From Streptomyces sp. ISL-43 (lineage in GTDB: Bacteria; Actinomycetota; Actinomycetes; Streptomycetales; Streptomycetaceae), in assembly GCF_018614195.1 (NCBI RefSeq), contig NZ_JAGGOT010000060.1, forward strand, positions 1 through 64,000: a stretch of 64,000 nt of DNA, read 5' to 3'. The translations under genes were made by a program, and so were the position numbers. Each line of letters begins with the position of its first letter. The first letter of the stretch is position 1. The notes under the pieces were generated by a model, which saw nothing but the letters and a program-made list of their open reading frames with translations, was not told the origin of the DNA and made no database searches. This document shows positions 9,398-17,335 of this stretch, piece by piece.

Positions 9398-9988
9398 CTA
9401 GCGGAGCCGGGCCACCCGGTACACCGCGAGCGCCACGACGGCCAGCGCGAGCAGCGCGTACAGGGCGGCCACCCGCAAGTCGGGGCGCCGGCCGGAGCCG
9501 CGGGCCGGGAGCCCGGGCAGGGCGTAGCCCACGCGGCACGCGGCCATCATGCCCCAGCCGCCCGCGCAGCAGCAGATCAGGAACCCGAGCATGGCGACGA
9601 CCGCTCCGCCGTCGCCGAACTCGAAGGCGAGCGGGAAGGCGAACATCAGGGATCCGGAGGCGGCCAGCACGACGATGGGGGCGATCTGCCACAGGCGCAG
9701 CCGCCGCTGCGGGCGCAGCTCCACCTCGAAGGCGGGGGCGCCGGCGGCTTCCGCCTCGGCGGAGTCCGGCGCGTCCGGGCCGTCGGGGGTCAGCCGCGCG
9801 GGCTCCGCGGGCAGCCCGAGGCCGTCGACCTCCAGGCCGTCGACCTCCAGGCCGTCGGCGCCCAGGCCGTCGGCTCCGAGGCCATCGCCGCCGAACCCGT
9901 CCTGCGCCGCGGCGAGCTCACCGTGAAGCATCGGGTCCGTTTCCCGTCGGGTGTCGTCCCGACCGGTGTCGCGAGGGCCGGCCTCCAT
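9398..9988 (-). CDS. hypothetical membrane protein with tandem DGL repeats
   Basis: I do not recognise a family. The protein (about 196 residues) has a low-complexity acidic N-terminus containing five or more tandem copies of a (G/E)(A/V)DGL-like unit, a linker rich in Ala, Pro and Asp, and three hydrophobic segments (starting WQIAPIVVLAASG, VVAMLGFLICCCAGGWG and VAALYALLALAVVALAVY). It is therefore probably an inner-membrane protein with a cytosolic or external repeat arm. The start is uncertain: GGGAGG stands before both a GTG at 9994 and the ATG at 9988, and a GTG at 10006 is also in frame. Position between miaA and dapF suggests a conserved streptomycete neighbour, but no role can be read. 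Confidence 0.7.
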   Translation of the reverse strand: MEAGPRDTGRDDTRRETDPMLHGELAAAQDGFGGDGLGADGLGADGLEVDGLEVDGLGLPAEPARLTPDGPDAPDSAEAEAAGAPAFEVELRPQRRLRLWQIAPIVVLAASGSLMFAFPLAFEFGDGGAVVAMLGFLICCCAGGWGMMAACRVGYALPGLPARGSGRRPDLRVAALYALLALAVVALAVYRVARLR

Positions 9989-10119
9989 CGCCACGCGCCC
10001 TCCCACTCGGACTTCGTATGCCGTCGTTCACCGCCGGTGACGGCACCGGCGGAAGTTTGATGATGGCACGCCGTCAGGCCCCGAACGGGCGCACGGGGCG
10101 TCCCGATGCCATCACGTGA

Positions 10120-11058
10120 TCAGGCTGTGACCGCTCGTTCGACCAACGACTGCGCGAGTCCGCCGAGTTCCGCCCGGTCCGCGACGGCCCCGCTGAGCCA
10201 GTTCACCCTCGGGTCACGGCGGAACCACGAGTCCTGGCGGCGGGCGAACCGCTTGGTGGCGCGGACCGTCTCGGCCCGGGCCTCCTCCATCGTGCACTCC
10301 CCGGCGAGCGCGGTCAGCACCTGCTGGTAGCCGAGCGCCCTGGAGGCGGTGATTCCGTCACGCAGCCCCGCGGCCTCCAGGGTGCGGACCTCCTCCACCA
10401 GCCCGGCCTCCCACATCCGGTCCACGCGCAGCGCGATCCGCTCGTCGAGCTCGGGCCGGGCGACGTCCACGCCGATCTGGACCGTGTCGTAGACGGACTC
10501 GTGGCCGGGCAGGTTCGCGGTGAACGGCCGGCCGGTGATCTCGATGACCTCCAGCGCGCGCACGATGCGGCGGCCGTTGCTGGGCAGGATCGCCTGCGCT
10601 GCGGCCGGGTCGGCGGCGGCGAGCCGGGCGTGCAGGGCGCCGGGGCCGCGCAGGGTGGCCTCGGCCTCCAGGCGGGCCCGGATCTCGGGGTCGGTCCCGG
10701 GGAACTCCATGGCGTCGAGCGCGCCGCGCACGTACAGGCCGGAGCCGCCGACGAGGACGGGGGTGCGGCCCTGGGCGAGCAGTGCGTCGATCTCGGCGCG
10801 GGCCAGGCGCTGGTACTCGGCGACGCTCGCGGTCTCGGTGACGTCCCAGATGTCGAGGAGGTGGTGCGGGACCCCGCCGCGTTCCTCGGTCGTCAGTTTG
10901 GCGGTGCCGATGTCCATCCCCCGATACAGCTGCATCGAGTCGGCGTTGACGACTTCGCCGTCGAAATGACGGGCCAGGGCCACCCCCAGATCCGACTTTC
11001 CGGCGGCGGTGGGTCCTACGACGGCGATGACCCGCGGGGCGGGGGCTGCTTTCCTCAC
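10120..11058 (-). CDS. miaA: tRNA dimethylallyltransferase
   Basis: MiaA transfers a dimethylallyl group to N6 of A37 in tRNAs reading UNN codons. MiaB, encoded nearby on the same strand, then methylthiolates the product. The 312-residue protein has the P-loop VVGPTAAGKSDLGVALA (residues 9-25), DSMQLYRGMDIGTAK with the substrate-handling Asp, LVGGSGLYVRGALD, and ITASRALGYQQVL followed by the TKRFARRQDSWFRRD tRNA-binding motif. The GTG at 11058 (VRKAAPAPRV) is chosen because it places the P-loop at the usual distance from the N-terminus; the frame stays open for 60 further Arg/Pro-rich residues that do not look like MiaA. No strong Shine-Dalgarno precedes it. Confidence 0.94.
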   Translation of the reverse strand: MRKAAPAPRVIAVVGPTAAGKSDLGVALARHFDGEVVNADSMQLYRGMDIGTAKLTTEERGGVPHHLLDIWDVTETASVAEYQRLARAEIDALLAQGRTPVLVGGSGLYVRGALDAMEFPGTDPEIRARLEAEATLRGPGALHARLAAADPAAAQAILPSNGRRIVRALEVIEITGRPFTANLPGHESVYDTVQIGVDVARPELDERIALRVDRMWEAGLVEEVRTLEAAGLRDGITASRALGYQQVLTALAGECTMEEARAETVRATKRFARRQDSWFRRDPRVNWLSGAVADRAELGGLAQSLVERAVTA

Positions 11059-11279
11059 CGCCCCAGTCTCGCAAACCCCACGGCATGTACCCGATCGAGC
11101 TACGTGACGGGCCCGGATCGGGGTCGTTGCCTTGGCGGGGTTCCGGCCCGGCGCGCGCCTGTCGTACGCCCGGCTCCGGACCGGCGCAGGCCGGTCGGTC
11201 CACGGTCCGTGCACGGCTACATCCACGGGTCCGTCCACGGCGGAACTTCACTCACACGAGTAACGTTATAGGAGTAGAC

Positions 11280-11495
11280 ATGGGCATTTTGGACCGGCTT
11301 CTCGGCCGCAAGAGCCAGGCGACGACCGAAGAGGTCGCCGCCGCGGATCTGACGGCGGAGTCCGTGACGGCCGACCAGGCCGAGACCGGGCCGGCTGAGG
11401 CCGAGGAGAGCGCGGCGGAAGCCGTCGAGATCCCGAAGCAGCAGTCGGCGGAGGTCGCCGCGGACAGCGAGGCCGGCGAGGGTGCCCGTACGTAG
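11280..11495 (+). CDS. small acidic protein of unknown function
   Basis: A 71-residue protein starting MGILDRLLGRK, a short amphipathic basic helix, followed by an Ala/Glu/Thr-rich acidic tail without hydrophobic segments. GGAG stands five bases before the ATG. The next gene, 25 bp downstream, also begins MGLLDNLKAK, so the two may be related in their first helix. I do not recognise a family. Co-transcription with the antitoxin-like gene is likely from spacing. The frame is open upstream to 11085, but the RBS and the MGILD start decide for 11280. Confidence 0.65.
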   Translation: MGILDRLLGRKSQATTEEVAAADLTAESVTADQAETGPAEAEESAAEAVEIPKQQSAEVAADSEAGEGART

Positions 11496-11520
11496 CTACC
11501 CCGCCAATGGAAGGTGACCC

Positions 11521-11766
11521 ATGGGCCTGCTGGACAATCTGAAGGCCAAGCTCGCGCCCGCGAAAGACAAGGTCGGCGACCTCGCGCAGCAGCACGAGGG
11601 CAAGATCACCCAGAATCTGGACAAGATGGCGAAGGCCGTCGACTCCAAGACCAAGGGCAAGTACAGCGGCCAGATCTCTAGCGGCGCGGACAAGGCGAAG
11701 GGTGCCTTGGGCAAGATCGCGCACAAGGACACCCCCGGCGGGCCGACGCCGCCGGCGGCTTCCTGA
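11521..11766 (+). CDS. small MT0933/Rv0909-like antitoxin family protein
   Basis: An 81-residue, Lys/Asp/Gly-rich protein: MGLLDNLKAKLAPAKDK, then KVGDLAQQHEGKITQNLDKM and SKTKGKYSGQISSG. This pattern, including the K(G/Y)KYSxQI segment, matches what is known of the MT0933-like antitoxin family, small proteins that in mycobacteria pair with a toxin. No toxin-like partner is visible next to it here; its only close neighbour is another small MGILD protein. AGGTGA precedes the ATG by four bases. A strong terminator follows directly. The antitoxin label is a family name and not evidence of function in this organism. Confidence 0.75.
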   Translation: MGLLDNLKAKLAPAKDKVGDLAQQHEGKITQNLDKMAKAVDSKTKGKYSGQISSGADKAKGALGKIAHKDTPGGPTPPAAS

Positions 11767-11775
11767 CGCGGTCAC

Positions 11776-11818
11776 CAGAGGGGCGTGGCACCACCGAGTG
11801 TGGTGTCGCGCCCCTCTG
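11776..11818 (+). terminator. intrinsic terminator after the small-protein pair
   Basis: CAGAGGGGCG and its complement close a second internal stem (GGCACCAC with GTGGTGTC), giving a long hairpin ten bases after the stop codon at 11766. Confidence 0.8.
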
Positions 11819-11868
11819 CCGTACCCCGGTCGGCCGTATCCCCCCCGTCAGGCTGTACCCGGGGATGC

Positions 11869-12576
11869 CTACGACCAGGCGGCGACGAAGTATCCGACCC
11901 CGTACGGCGCGTCCTCGTACAGCAGCCGCCCTTCGAGGCCGGCGCCCTCCGCGGCGCCCGCGAGGACCTGCCAGGGGGCCCGTCCGGCGGCCTGGAGCTC
12001 GCCGGCGAGCCCGGCGTCGAGGGCGGCGAGCGCGGCCACGTCGGCGGCGCCGAGCGCGCGGGCGGCCTCGGTGTCGAAGGCGGCGGCGCGGTCGTCGAGG
12101 TAGCCGGGGGCCTTGAGGGACCGGCAGGCGCTGCCGTCACCCATCACGAGCAGTGCGACCCGGGAAGAACGCGCGGCGAGCTCGCGGCCGGCCGCCATGC
12201 ACCGGACCGTGTCCAGCGGCCCCGCGACCCCGAGCCCTTCCAGGGGCGCGGTGCCCCAGCCCGCCCGGCCGAGCAGCCAGGCCCCGACGGCGAGCGGGGC
12301 GGGCAGCAGGCGCGGGCCTTCCTCGCCCCCTCCGAGCCGTACGTCGGTCCCGGCCCCGAAGCCGCGGAAGGTGCCGCGGGCGCCCTGGGGGTAGGAACCG
12401 GAATGCTCCTCGTCACAGGCTCCGACGACCACGAGCAGATCGGGCCGGGAGGCGGCGAGCACGGACAGCGCGTCGGAACACGCGGTACGGGCGTCAGCGA
12501 GTTCGGCGGCGGCCCCCGCGGCGATCTCGGGCACGAGCATCGGCGGGGCGGGGCAGACGGCAGCGGCTACGAGCAT
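11869..12576 (-). CDS. class III extradiol dioxygenase subunit B-like protein
   Basis: A 235-residue protein beginning MLVAAAVCPAPPMLVPEIAAG, with LLVVVGACDEEHSGSYP in the first third and VALLVMGDGSACR further on. The overall pattern resembles the LigB (class III extradiol ring-cleavage) fold that streptomycete genomes usually carry beside miaB. The metal ligands of true dioxygenases (paired His after the first strand and a Glu) are not clearly present: the expected N-terminal His positions read CPAPP. Catalysis is therefore doubtful and the protein may be a fold relative of unknown activity. It follows miaB on the same strand, 45 bp after its stop, suggesting one transcript. Confidence 0.7.
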   Translation of the reverse strand: MLVAAAVCPAPPMLVPEIAAGAAAELADARTACSDALSVLAASRPDLLVVVGACDEEHSGSYPQGARGTFRGFGAGTDVRLGGGEEGPRLLPAPLAVGAWLLGRAGWGTAPLEGLGVAGPLDTVRCMAAGRELAARSSRVALLVMGDGSACRSLKAPGYLDDRAAAFDTEAARALGAADVAALAALDAGLAGELQAAGRAPWQVLAGAAEGAGLEGRLLYEDAPYGVGYFVAAWS

Positions 12577-12621
12577 GATCTGCAGCGTAGCCGCACCCGG
12601 CAGCCCCGGGAGGTCCCTGCC

Positions 12622-14136
12622 TCAGGAAGACGCGGGAGCCGCGCAGCCCGACGCCGCCACCGGCAGCGGGGCCGGGACGCCCAGGGTGGGGATCCCCAGC
12701 AGGACGCCCTTCGGCTGCGCCGGAGCGGCGTTGCGCTTCTCCCACGCGTCGCCCGCACGCGTGCGGCGTACCGACTGGGTCGGGCCCTCGGCCAGCAGGT
12801 GGTGCGGGGCCGCGTAGGTGATCTCCACGGTCACCACGTCGCCGGGGCGGACCTCCTCCTGCGGCTTCGTGAAGTGCACGAGGCGGTTGTCGGGGGCGCG
12901 CCCGGACAGCCGGTGCGTGGCGCCGTCCTTGCGGCCCTCGCCCTCCGCGACCATGACCTCCAGGGTGCGGCCGACCTGCTTCTTGTTCTCGTCCCAGGAG
13001 ATCTCCTCCTGGAGGGCGACCAGGCGCATGTACCGCTCCTGGACGACCTCCTTGGGGATCTGCCCCTCCATGTCGGCGGCCGGGGTCCCGGGGCGCTTGG
13101 AGTACTGGAAGGTGAAGGCGTTCGCGAAGCGGGCCTCGCGCACCGCGTGCATCGTCTGCTGGAAGTCCTCCTCGGTCTCGCCGGGGAAGCCCACGATGAT
13201 GTCGGTGGAGATCGCCGCGTGCGGGATGGCGGCGCGAACCTTCTCGATGATGCCGAGGAAGCGCTCCTGGCGGTACGAGCGGCGCATCGCCTTCAGGATC
13301 GTGTCCGATCCGGACTGCATCGGCATGTGCAGCTGCGGCATGACGTTCGGGGTCTCGGCCATCGCCGCGATCACGTCGTCGGTGAAGTCGCGCGGGTGCG
13401 GGGAGGTGAAGCGGACCCGCTCCAGGCCCTCGATGGCGCCGCAGGCCCGCAGCAGCTTGGAGAAGGCCTCGCGGTCGCCCAGGTCGGAGCCGTAGGCGTT
13501 CACGTTCTGGCCGAGCAGGGTGATCTCCGAGACGCCCTCGGCGACCAGTGCCTCGACCTCGGCGAGGATGTCGCCGGGACGGCGGTCCTCCTCCTTGCCG
13601 CGCAGCGCCGGGACGATGCAGAAGGTGCAGGTGTTGTTGCAGCCGACGGAGATCGAGACCCAGGCCGCGTACGCGGACTCGCGCCGGGTCGGCAGCGTGG
13701 AGGGGAACGCCTCCAGCGACTCGGCGATCTCGATCTGCGCCTCCTCCTGGATGCGCGCGCGCTCCAGCAGGACGGGCAGCTTGCCGATGTTGTGCGTGCC
13801 GAAGACCACGTCGACCCAGGGGGCCCGGTCCACGATCGTGTCGCGGTCCTTCTGCGCGAGGCAGCCGCCGACGGCGATCTGCATGCCGGGGCGCTTGGTC
13901 TTCATCGGGGCGAGGCGGCCGAGGTTGCCGTAAAGCTTGTTGTCGGCGTTCTCGCGGACGGCGCACGTGTTGAACACGACGACGTCGGCGTCGCCGTCGG
14001 ACCCCTGGGGGGCGCGGACGTACCCGGCGTCCTCCAGCAGGCCGGACAGCCGCTCGGAGTCGTGCACGTTCATCTGACAGCCGTACGTCCGGACCTCGTA
14101 CGTTTTCAAAACAGTCGCCTCGCCCTCGGTGCTCAC
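12622..14136 (-). CDS. miaB: tRNA-2-methylthio-N6-dimethylallyladenosine synthase
   Basis: MiaB is a radical-SAM enzyme that adds a methylthio group to i6A37 of tRNA, acting after MiaA. The 504-residue protein has the N-terminal methylthiotransferase domain with its three cluster cysteines (VRTYGCQMN at Cys20, VFNTCAVRENADNKLYGNL, AVGGCLAQ), the radical-SAM CxxxCxxC motif in VGCNNTCTFCIVPALRG, and a C-terminal TRAM domain around residues 380-455. A short Ala/Pro-rich tail follows TRAM. ATG at 14136. The gene is complete and normal in length for the family. Confidence 0.97.
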   Translation of the reverse strand: MSTEGEATVLKTYEVRTYGCQMNVHDSERLSGLLEDAGYVRAPQGSDGDADVVVFNTCAVRENADNKLYGNLGRLAPMKTKRPGMQIAVGGCLAQKDRDTIVDRAPWVDVVFGTHNIGKLPVLLERARIQEEAQIEIAESLEAFPSTLPTRRESAYAAWVSISVGCNNTCTFCIVPALRGKEEDRRPGDILAEVEALVAEGVSEITLLGQNVNAYGSDLGDREAFSKLLRACGAIEGLERVRFTSPHPRDFTDDVIAAMAETPNVMPQLHMPMQSGSDTILKAMRRSYRQERFLGIIEKVRAAIPHAAISTDIIVGFPGETEEDFQQTMHAVREARFANAFTFQYSKRPGTPAADMEGQIPKEVVQERYMRLVALQEEISWDENKKQVGRTLEVMVAEGEGRKDGATHRLSGRAPDNRLVHFTKPQEEVRPGDVVTVEITYAAPHHLLAEGPTQSVRRTRAGDAWEKRNAAPAQPKGVLLGIPTLGVPAPLPVAASGCAAPASS

Positions 14137-14253
14137 CTAGCAAGGGTAAGGGTCGGGTAGGGCGGCCGGGCCCCGGCGGCGGGCGGGGGCGGGGGCGGGC
14201 GTGCGTGCGGGCGGGCCGTGACAGGAGGGCGGGTCGGTGGCAGGATCGCGGAC

Positions 14254-15249
14254 ATGCCTCTCGTACCGCCCCGGATCAGCAGGCGCCGTGCCCTGCGGGC
14301 CCTGGTGGCCGTACTGGCCGTCCTGTGCGCGCTCGTCTGGTGGCTGAGGCCCTTCGGGGAGCCCGAGCTCAAGGGGGACCTCACCTTCAGCACCGGCGTC
14401 CAGACCGGGGTCTACCACCGCTACGGGCAGCTGCTGGAGCAGAAGCTCGCGGTGAACATGCCCGGGGTGCGCGTGCGGCTGGAGACCAGCGAGGGCTCGC
14501 AGCAGAACCTGCAGCGGGTGGCCGACGGCTCGGCGGACTTCACGGTGGCGACGGCGGACGCGGTGTCCAAGTACCGGATCGACCGGAAGCCCGGCGCGGA
14601 CCGGCTGCGCGGCTGTGCCCGGCTCTACGACGACTACGTGCAGCTCGTGGTGCCCGCCGGTTCCCCGGTCCAGTCGGCCCGGGACCTGCGCGGCAAGCGG
14701 GTAGCGGTGGGCCAGAGCGGCTCGGGGGTGCGGCTGGTCTCGGAGCGGCTGCTCACCGCGGCGGGGCTGGACGCCGCCCGCGACGTCACCCCGGTGTCCA
14801 TCGGCATCGACACCATGCCGGCGGAGCTGGAAGCCGGCCGGATCGACGCCTTCTTCTGGTCGGGCGGACTGCCGACCAACGCCGTGCGCGAGCTGGCGGA
14901 TCGGTTCGACATCCGGCTCGTGCAGCTCGGCGACCTGGTGGAGGCCCTCCAGGCGAGCGGCAGCCCGGCGCGCTACTACCGGGCGGCGGTGATGCCGCAG
15001 GACGCCTACGCGCGCGCCCGCAACACCTCGGCGGTGGCCACGGTGGCGGTGCCGAACCTGCTGGTGACCCGGGAGGACACGGGCGCCGAGCTGACGGAGC
15101 AGTTCACCCGCACGGTGATCAACAGCCGGGACTCCATCGGACACCAGGTGCACGCGGCGCAGCTGGTCGACCTGCGGACGGCGATCTACACGGACCCGCT
15201 GGAGCTGCACACGGGCGCGGCCCGCTACTACCGCTCCGTCAAGCCGTAG
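14254..15249 (+). CDS. TAXI-family TRAP-type solute-binding protein (orphan)
   Basis: A 331-residue protein with one N-terminal membrane anchor or uncleaved signal (ALVAVLAVLCALVWWL) and a TAXI-type periplasmic-binding fold: LTFSTGVQTGVYHRYGQLLE, the SEGSQQNLQRVADGSADFTV segment, LRGKRVAVGQSGSGVRL and the C-terminal YTDPLELHTGAARYYR. TAXI proteins bind small organic acids or glutamate for TRAP transporters, or act as external sensors. No fused DctQM membrane component lies next to it, so an orphan sensory or binding role is possible. The ATG at 14254 is chosen; a GTG at 14218 is an in-frame alternative. It ends only 21 bp from the convergent ROK gene. Confidence 0.8.
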   Translation: MPLVPPRISRRRALRALVAVLAVLCALVWWLRPFGEPELKGDLTFSTGVQTGVYHRYGQLLEQKLAVNMPGVRVRLETSEGSQQNLQRVADGSADFTVATADAVSKYRIDRKPGADRLRGCARLYDDYVQLVVPAGSPVQSARDLRGKRVAVGQSGSGVRLVSERLLTAAGLDAARDVTPVSIGIDTMPAELEAGRIDAFFWSGGLPTNAVRELADRFDIRLVQLGDLVEALQASGSPARYYRAAVMPQDAYARARNTSAVATVAVPNLLVTREDTGAELTEQFTRTVINSRDSIGHQVHAAQLVDLRTAIYTDPLELHTGAARYYRSVKP

Positions 15250-15270
15250 CCCTCTTCCCGGCGCTTCGCC

Positions 15271-16269
15271 TCAGGACGACAGCAGCATGGTCGCCGCGGC
15301 GGCCGCGCCGATCAGGCCGGCGTGCGTGCCCAGCGTCGCCGGCACGACCCGCAGGTCCGTGACGAAGGACAGGGTCGCGTACGAGGCCAGGTGCGTGCGG
15401 ATCGGCCCGAAGAGGGTGTCTCCGGCGGCGGCCACGCCCCCTCCGACGACGGCGATGTCGGTTTCGACGAGGGTGGCGGTGGCCGCGATGGCCGCGGCCA
15501 GTGCCCGGCCCGCCCGGTCGAAGGCGGCCAGCGCGACCGGGTCGCCCGCCGCGGCCGCCGAGGCCGCCCCGGCGGCCGTGGCGTCCCCGGCCGGGGTCCA
15601 GCCCTGTGCCAGGGCCCAGCGCGCGATGGCGGTGCCGGAGGCGATGGACTCCACGCAGCCGCGGCCCCCGCAGGCGCACGGCTCCCCGTCGAAGGCGACG
15701 CTGATGTGACCGATGTGGCCCGCGTTGCCGGTGGGTCCGGGGTGGAGCCGGTTGTTCAGGACGAGTCCGCCGCCGACGCCGGTGGAGACCACCATGCACA
15801 GTGCGTTGGCGTGGCCCCGGGCGGCGCCCAGCCAGTGCTCGGCGGCGGTCATCGCCACCCCGTCGCCGACCAGCACCGTCGGGATCCGCGCTCCGTGCCG
15901 CGCGAGCTCCGCCTCCACCCGGGCCTGGACGGGGAAGCCCCGCCAGGCACCGATGTTGACCGGGCTGACCGTGCCGAGCGCGGCGTCCACCGGGCCCGCG
16001 CTGCCGATGCCGCAGCGGACCGCCGAGGGCCAGAGCGGGGACTTCGCGAGCTCGGCGACGACCTCGGCGACTGCGGCGAAGACGGTGTCGCCGTCCGTGC
16101 CGCGCGGGGTCGGGCGGCGCGTGGTGGCCGTCATCGTGCCGTCGCAGTCCACCAGGGCGCCGGCGATCTTCGTACCGCCGATGTCGATCGCGACCGTCGG
16201 GCCGGCTGCCCCCGCGCCGGCGCGGGGGCCGGGAAACGCGGAGGTGGGTGCGGGGGTGGGAGTGGTCAC
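15271..16269 (-). CDS. ROK-family sugar kinase
   Basis: A 332-residue ROK kinase. The ATP-binding start is VAIDIGGTKIAGALVD (about residues 26-41), the catalytic Asp lies in VLVGDGVAMTAAEH, and the zinc-binding signature is GHIGHISV...CACGGRGCVES. ROK kinases of this type phosphorylate glucose, mannose, fructose or N-acetylhexosamines. Its neighbours (LacI regulator, GH38, GH5, GH85) suggest mannose or N-acetylglucosamine/N-acetylmannosamine released from N-glycans as substrate; this is inference. GTG at 16269 with GGAG six bases upstream; the frame is open for more than 360 further codons, but that part overlaps the LacI gene and is not coding. It follows the LacI gene by 26 bp on the same strand. 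Confidence 0.9.
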   Translation of the reverse strand: MTTPTPAPTSAFPGPRAGAGAAGPTVAIDIGGTKIAGALVDCDGTMTATTRRPTPRGTDGDTVFAAVAEVVAELAKSPLWPSAVRCGIGSAGPVDAALGTVSPVNIGAWRGFPVQARVEAELARHGARIPTVLVGDGVAMTAAEHWLGAARGHANALCMVVSTGVGGGLVLNNRLHPGPTGNAGHIGHISVAFDGEPCACGGRGCVESIASGTAIARWALAQGWTPAGDATAAGAASAAAAGDPVALAAFDRAGRALAAAIAATATLVETDIAVVGGGVAAAGDTLFGPIRTHLASYATLSFVTDLRVVPATLGTHAGLIGAAAAATMLLSS

Positions 16270-16295
16270 GGTGGGCTCCAGGGAGGGTCTCGAAT

Positions 16296-17327
16296 TCAGT
16301 ATGCGGCCGGCGGCGGCGCCGTACTCTCGCGGGGCTCGAGCCGGGGCCGCTCGCTCTCGCGTGACCTCGGCGGGCTGCCCGCGAGGAGGGCGAGGAGTTC
16401 CTCGGCCGCGACCCGGCCGAAGGCCCCGGTGTCCCGGACGAGGGCGGTGAGCCGGGGGTGGGTGACCCGGCAGAGCGCGGAGTCGTCCCAGGCCACGATG
16501 GAGAGCCGGTCCGGCACGGGGATGCCCAGTTCGGCGGCGACGGCGGCGCCGGCCACCGCCATCACGTCGTTGTCGTAGACGATCGCGGTCGGGGGGCGGG
16601 GCTCGGCGAGGATCCGCCGGGTGGCCGCCGCGCCCTCGACGTCCGAGTAGTCGGTGGCGACCGAGCGGACCTGGCCGGGGCCGAGCCCGAGCCGGGCGGC
16701 CTCGGTGCGCAGCGAGCGGATCCGGCGCTCGGTGTGGGCGAGCCCGGGCAGTCCGGCGACGTGCGCGATCCGGCGGTGGCCGAGCCCGTGCAGGTGGTCG
16801 AGGACCTGTGCCATGGCGCCGGCGTCGTCCGCCCGGACCGCGGACAGCGTGGAGGGCGGGTCGGTCTCCCCCACGGTGACCGCGGGCAGGGCGAGCTGTT
16901 CGAGGAGGGCGGGGCGCGGGTCGTCGGTCCTCGGGTCCACGACGATGACCCCGTCGACGCGCCGTTCGGCCCACCAGCGGCGGTAGACCGCGCATTCGGC
17001 GTCGATGTCCGGGGCGACCTGGAAGAGCAGGGCGATCCGGCCGGCGGCCAGGACTTCCTGGATGCCGGAGACCAGCTGGAGGAAGAAGGACTCGACGCCG
17101 AGGGTGTGCGCGGGCCGGGCGAGGACCAGTCCGACGGCGCCGGACTGTTCGCCGGAGAGGGCGCGGGCGGCGCTGTTGGGCTGCCAGCCGAGCTCTTCGG
17201 CGACCCGGCGGATGCGGGCACGGGTGTCCTGGGAGACTCCCGGCCGGTCGTTGAGCGCGAAGGAGACCGCGCTCTGCGACACACCGGCCTGGCGGGCGAT
17301 GTCCTTGATGGTGGGTCTGCGGGCCAT
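16296..17327 (-). CDS. LacI-family transcriptional regulator
   Basis: A 343-residue LacI/GalR repressor. The N-terminal helix-turn-helix and hinge read PTIKDIARQAGVSQSAVSF then LGWQPNSAARALSG, followed by the periplasmic-binding-like effector domain (AVGLVLARP, VDGVIVVDP, PTAIVYDNDVMAVAG, LSIVAWDDS). It should bind a sugar or oligosaccharide and control the surrounding glycosidase genes. The ATG at 17327 gives a canonical LacI N-terminus; another ATG at 17339 overlaps the GH38 stop codon as ATGA and would add four residues with translational coupling. It sits between the GH38 and ROK genes in one apparent operon. Operator candidates lie in the divergent GH38/GH5 gap. Confidence 0.92.
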   Translation of the reverse strand: MARRPTIKDIARQAGVSQSAVSFALNDRPGVSQDTRARIRRVAEELGWQPNSAARALSGEQSGAVGLVLARPAHTLGVESFFLQLVSGIQEVLAAGRIALLFQVAPDIDAECAVYRRWWAERRVDGVIVVDPRTDDPRPALLEQLALPAVTVGETDPPSTLSAVRADDAGAMAQVLDHLHGLGHRRIAHVAGLPGLAHTERRIRSLRTEAARLGLGPGQVRSVATDYSDVEGAAATRRILAEPRPPTAIVYDNDVMAVAGAAVAAELGIPVPDRLSIVAWDDSALCRVTHPRLTALVRDTGAFGRVAAEELLALLAGSPPRSRESERPRLEPRESTAPPPAAY

Positions 17328-17335
17328 GGCCTGTC

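Noticed and set aside
12622..14136. miaB and rimO as duplicate copies of one gene
   Set aside because: They share the methylthiotransferase layout, but the first cluster motif and overall sequence differ as expected for the separate MiaB and RimO families.
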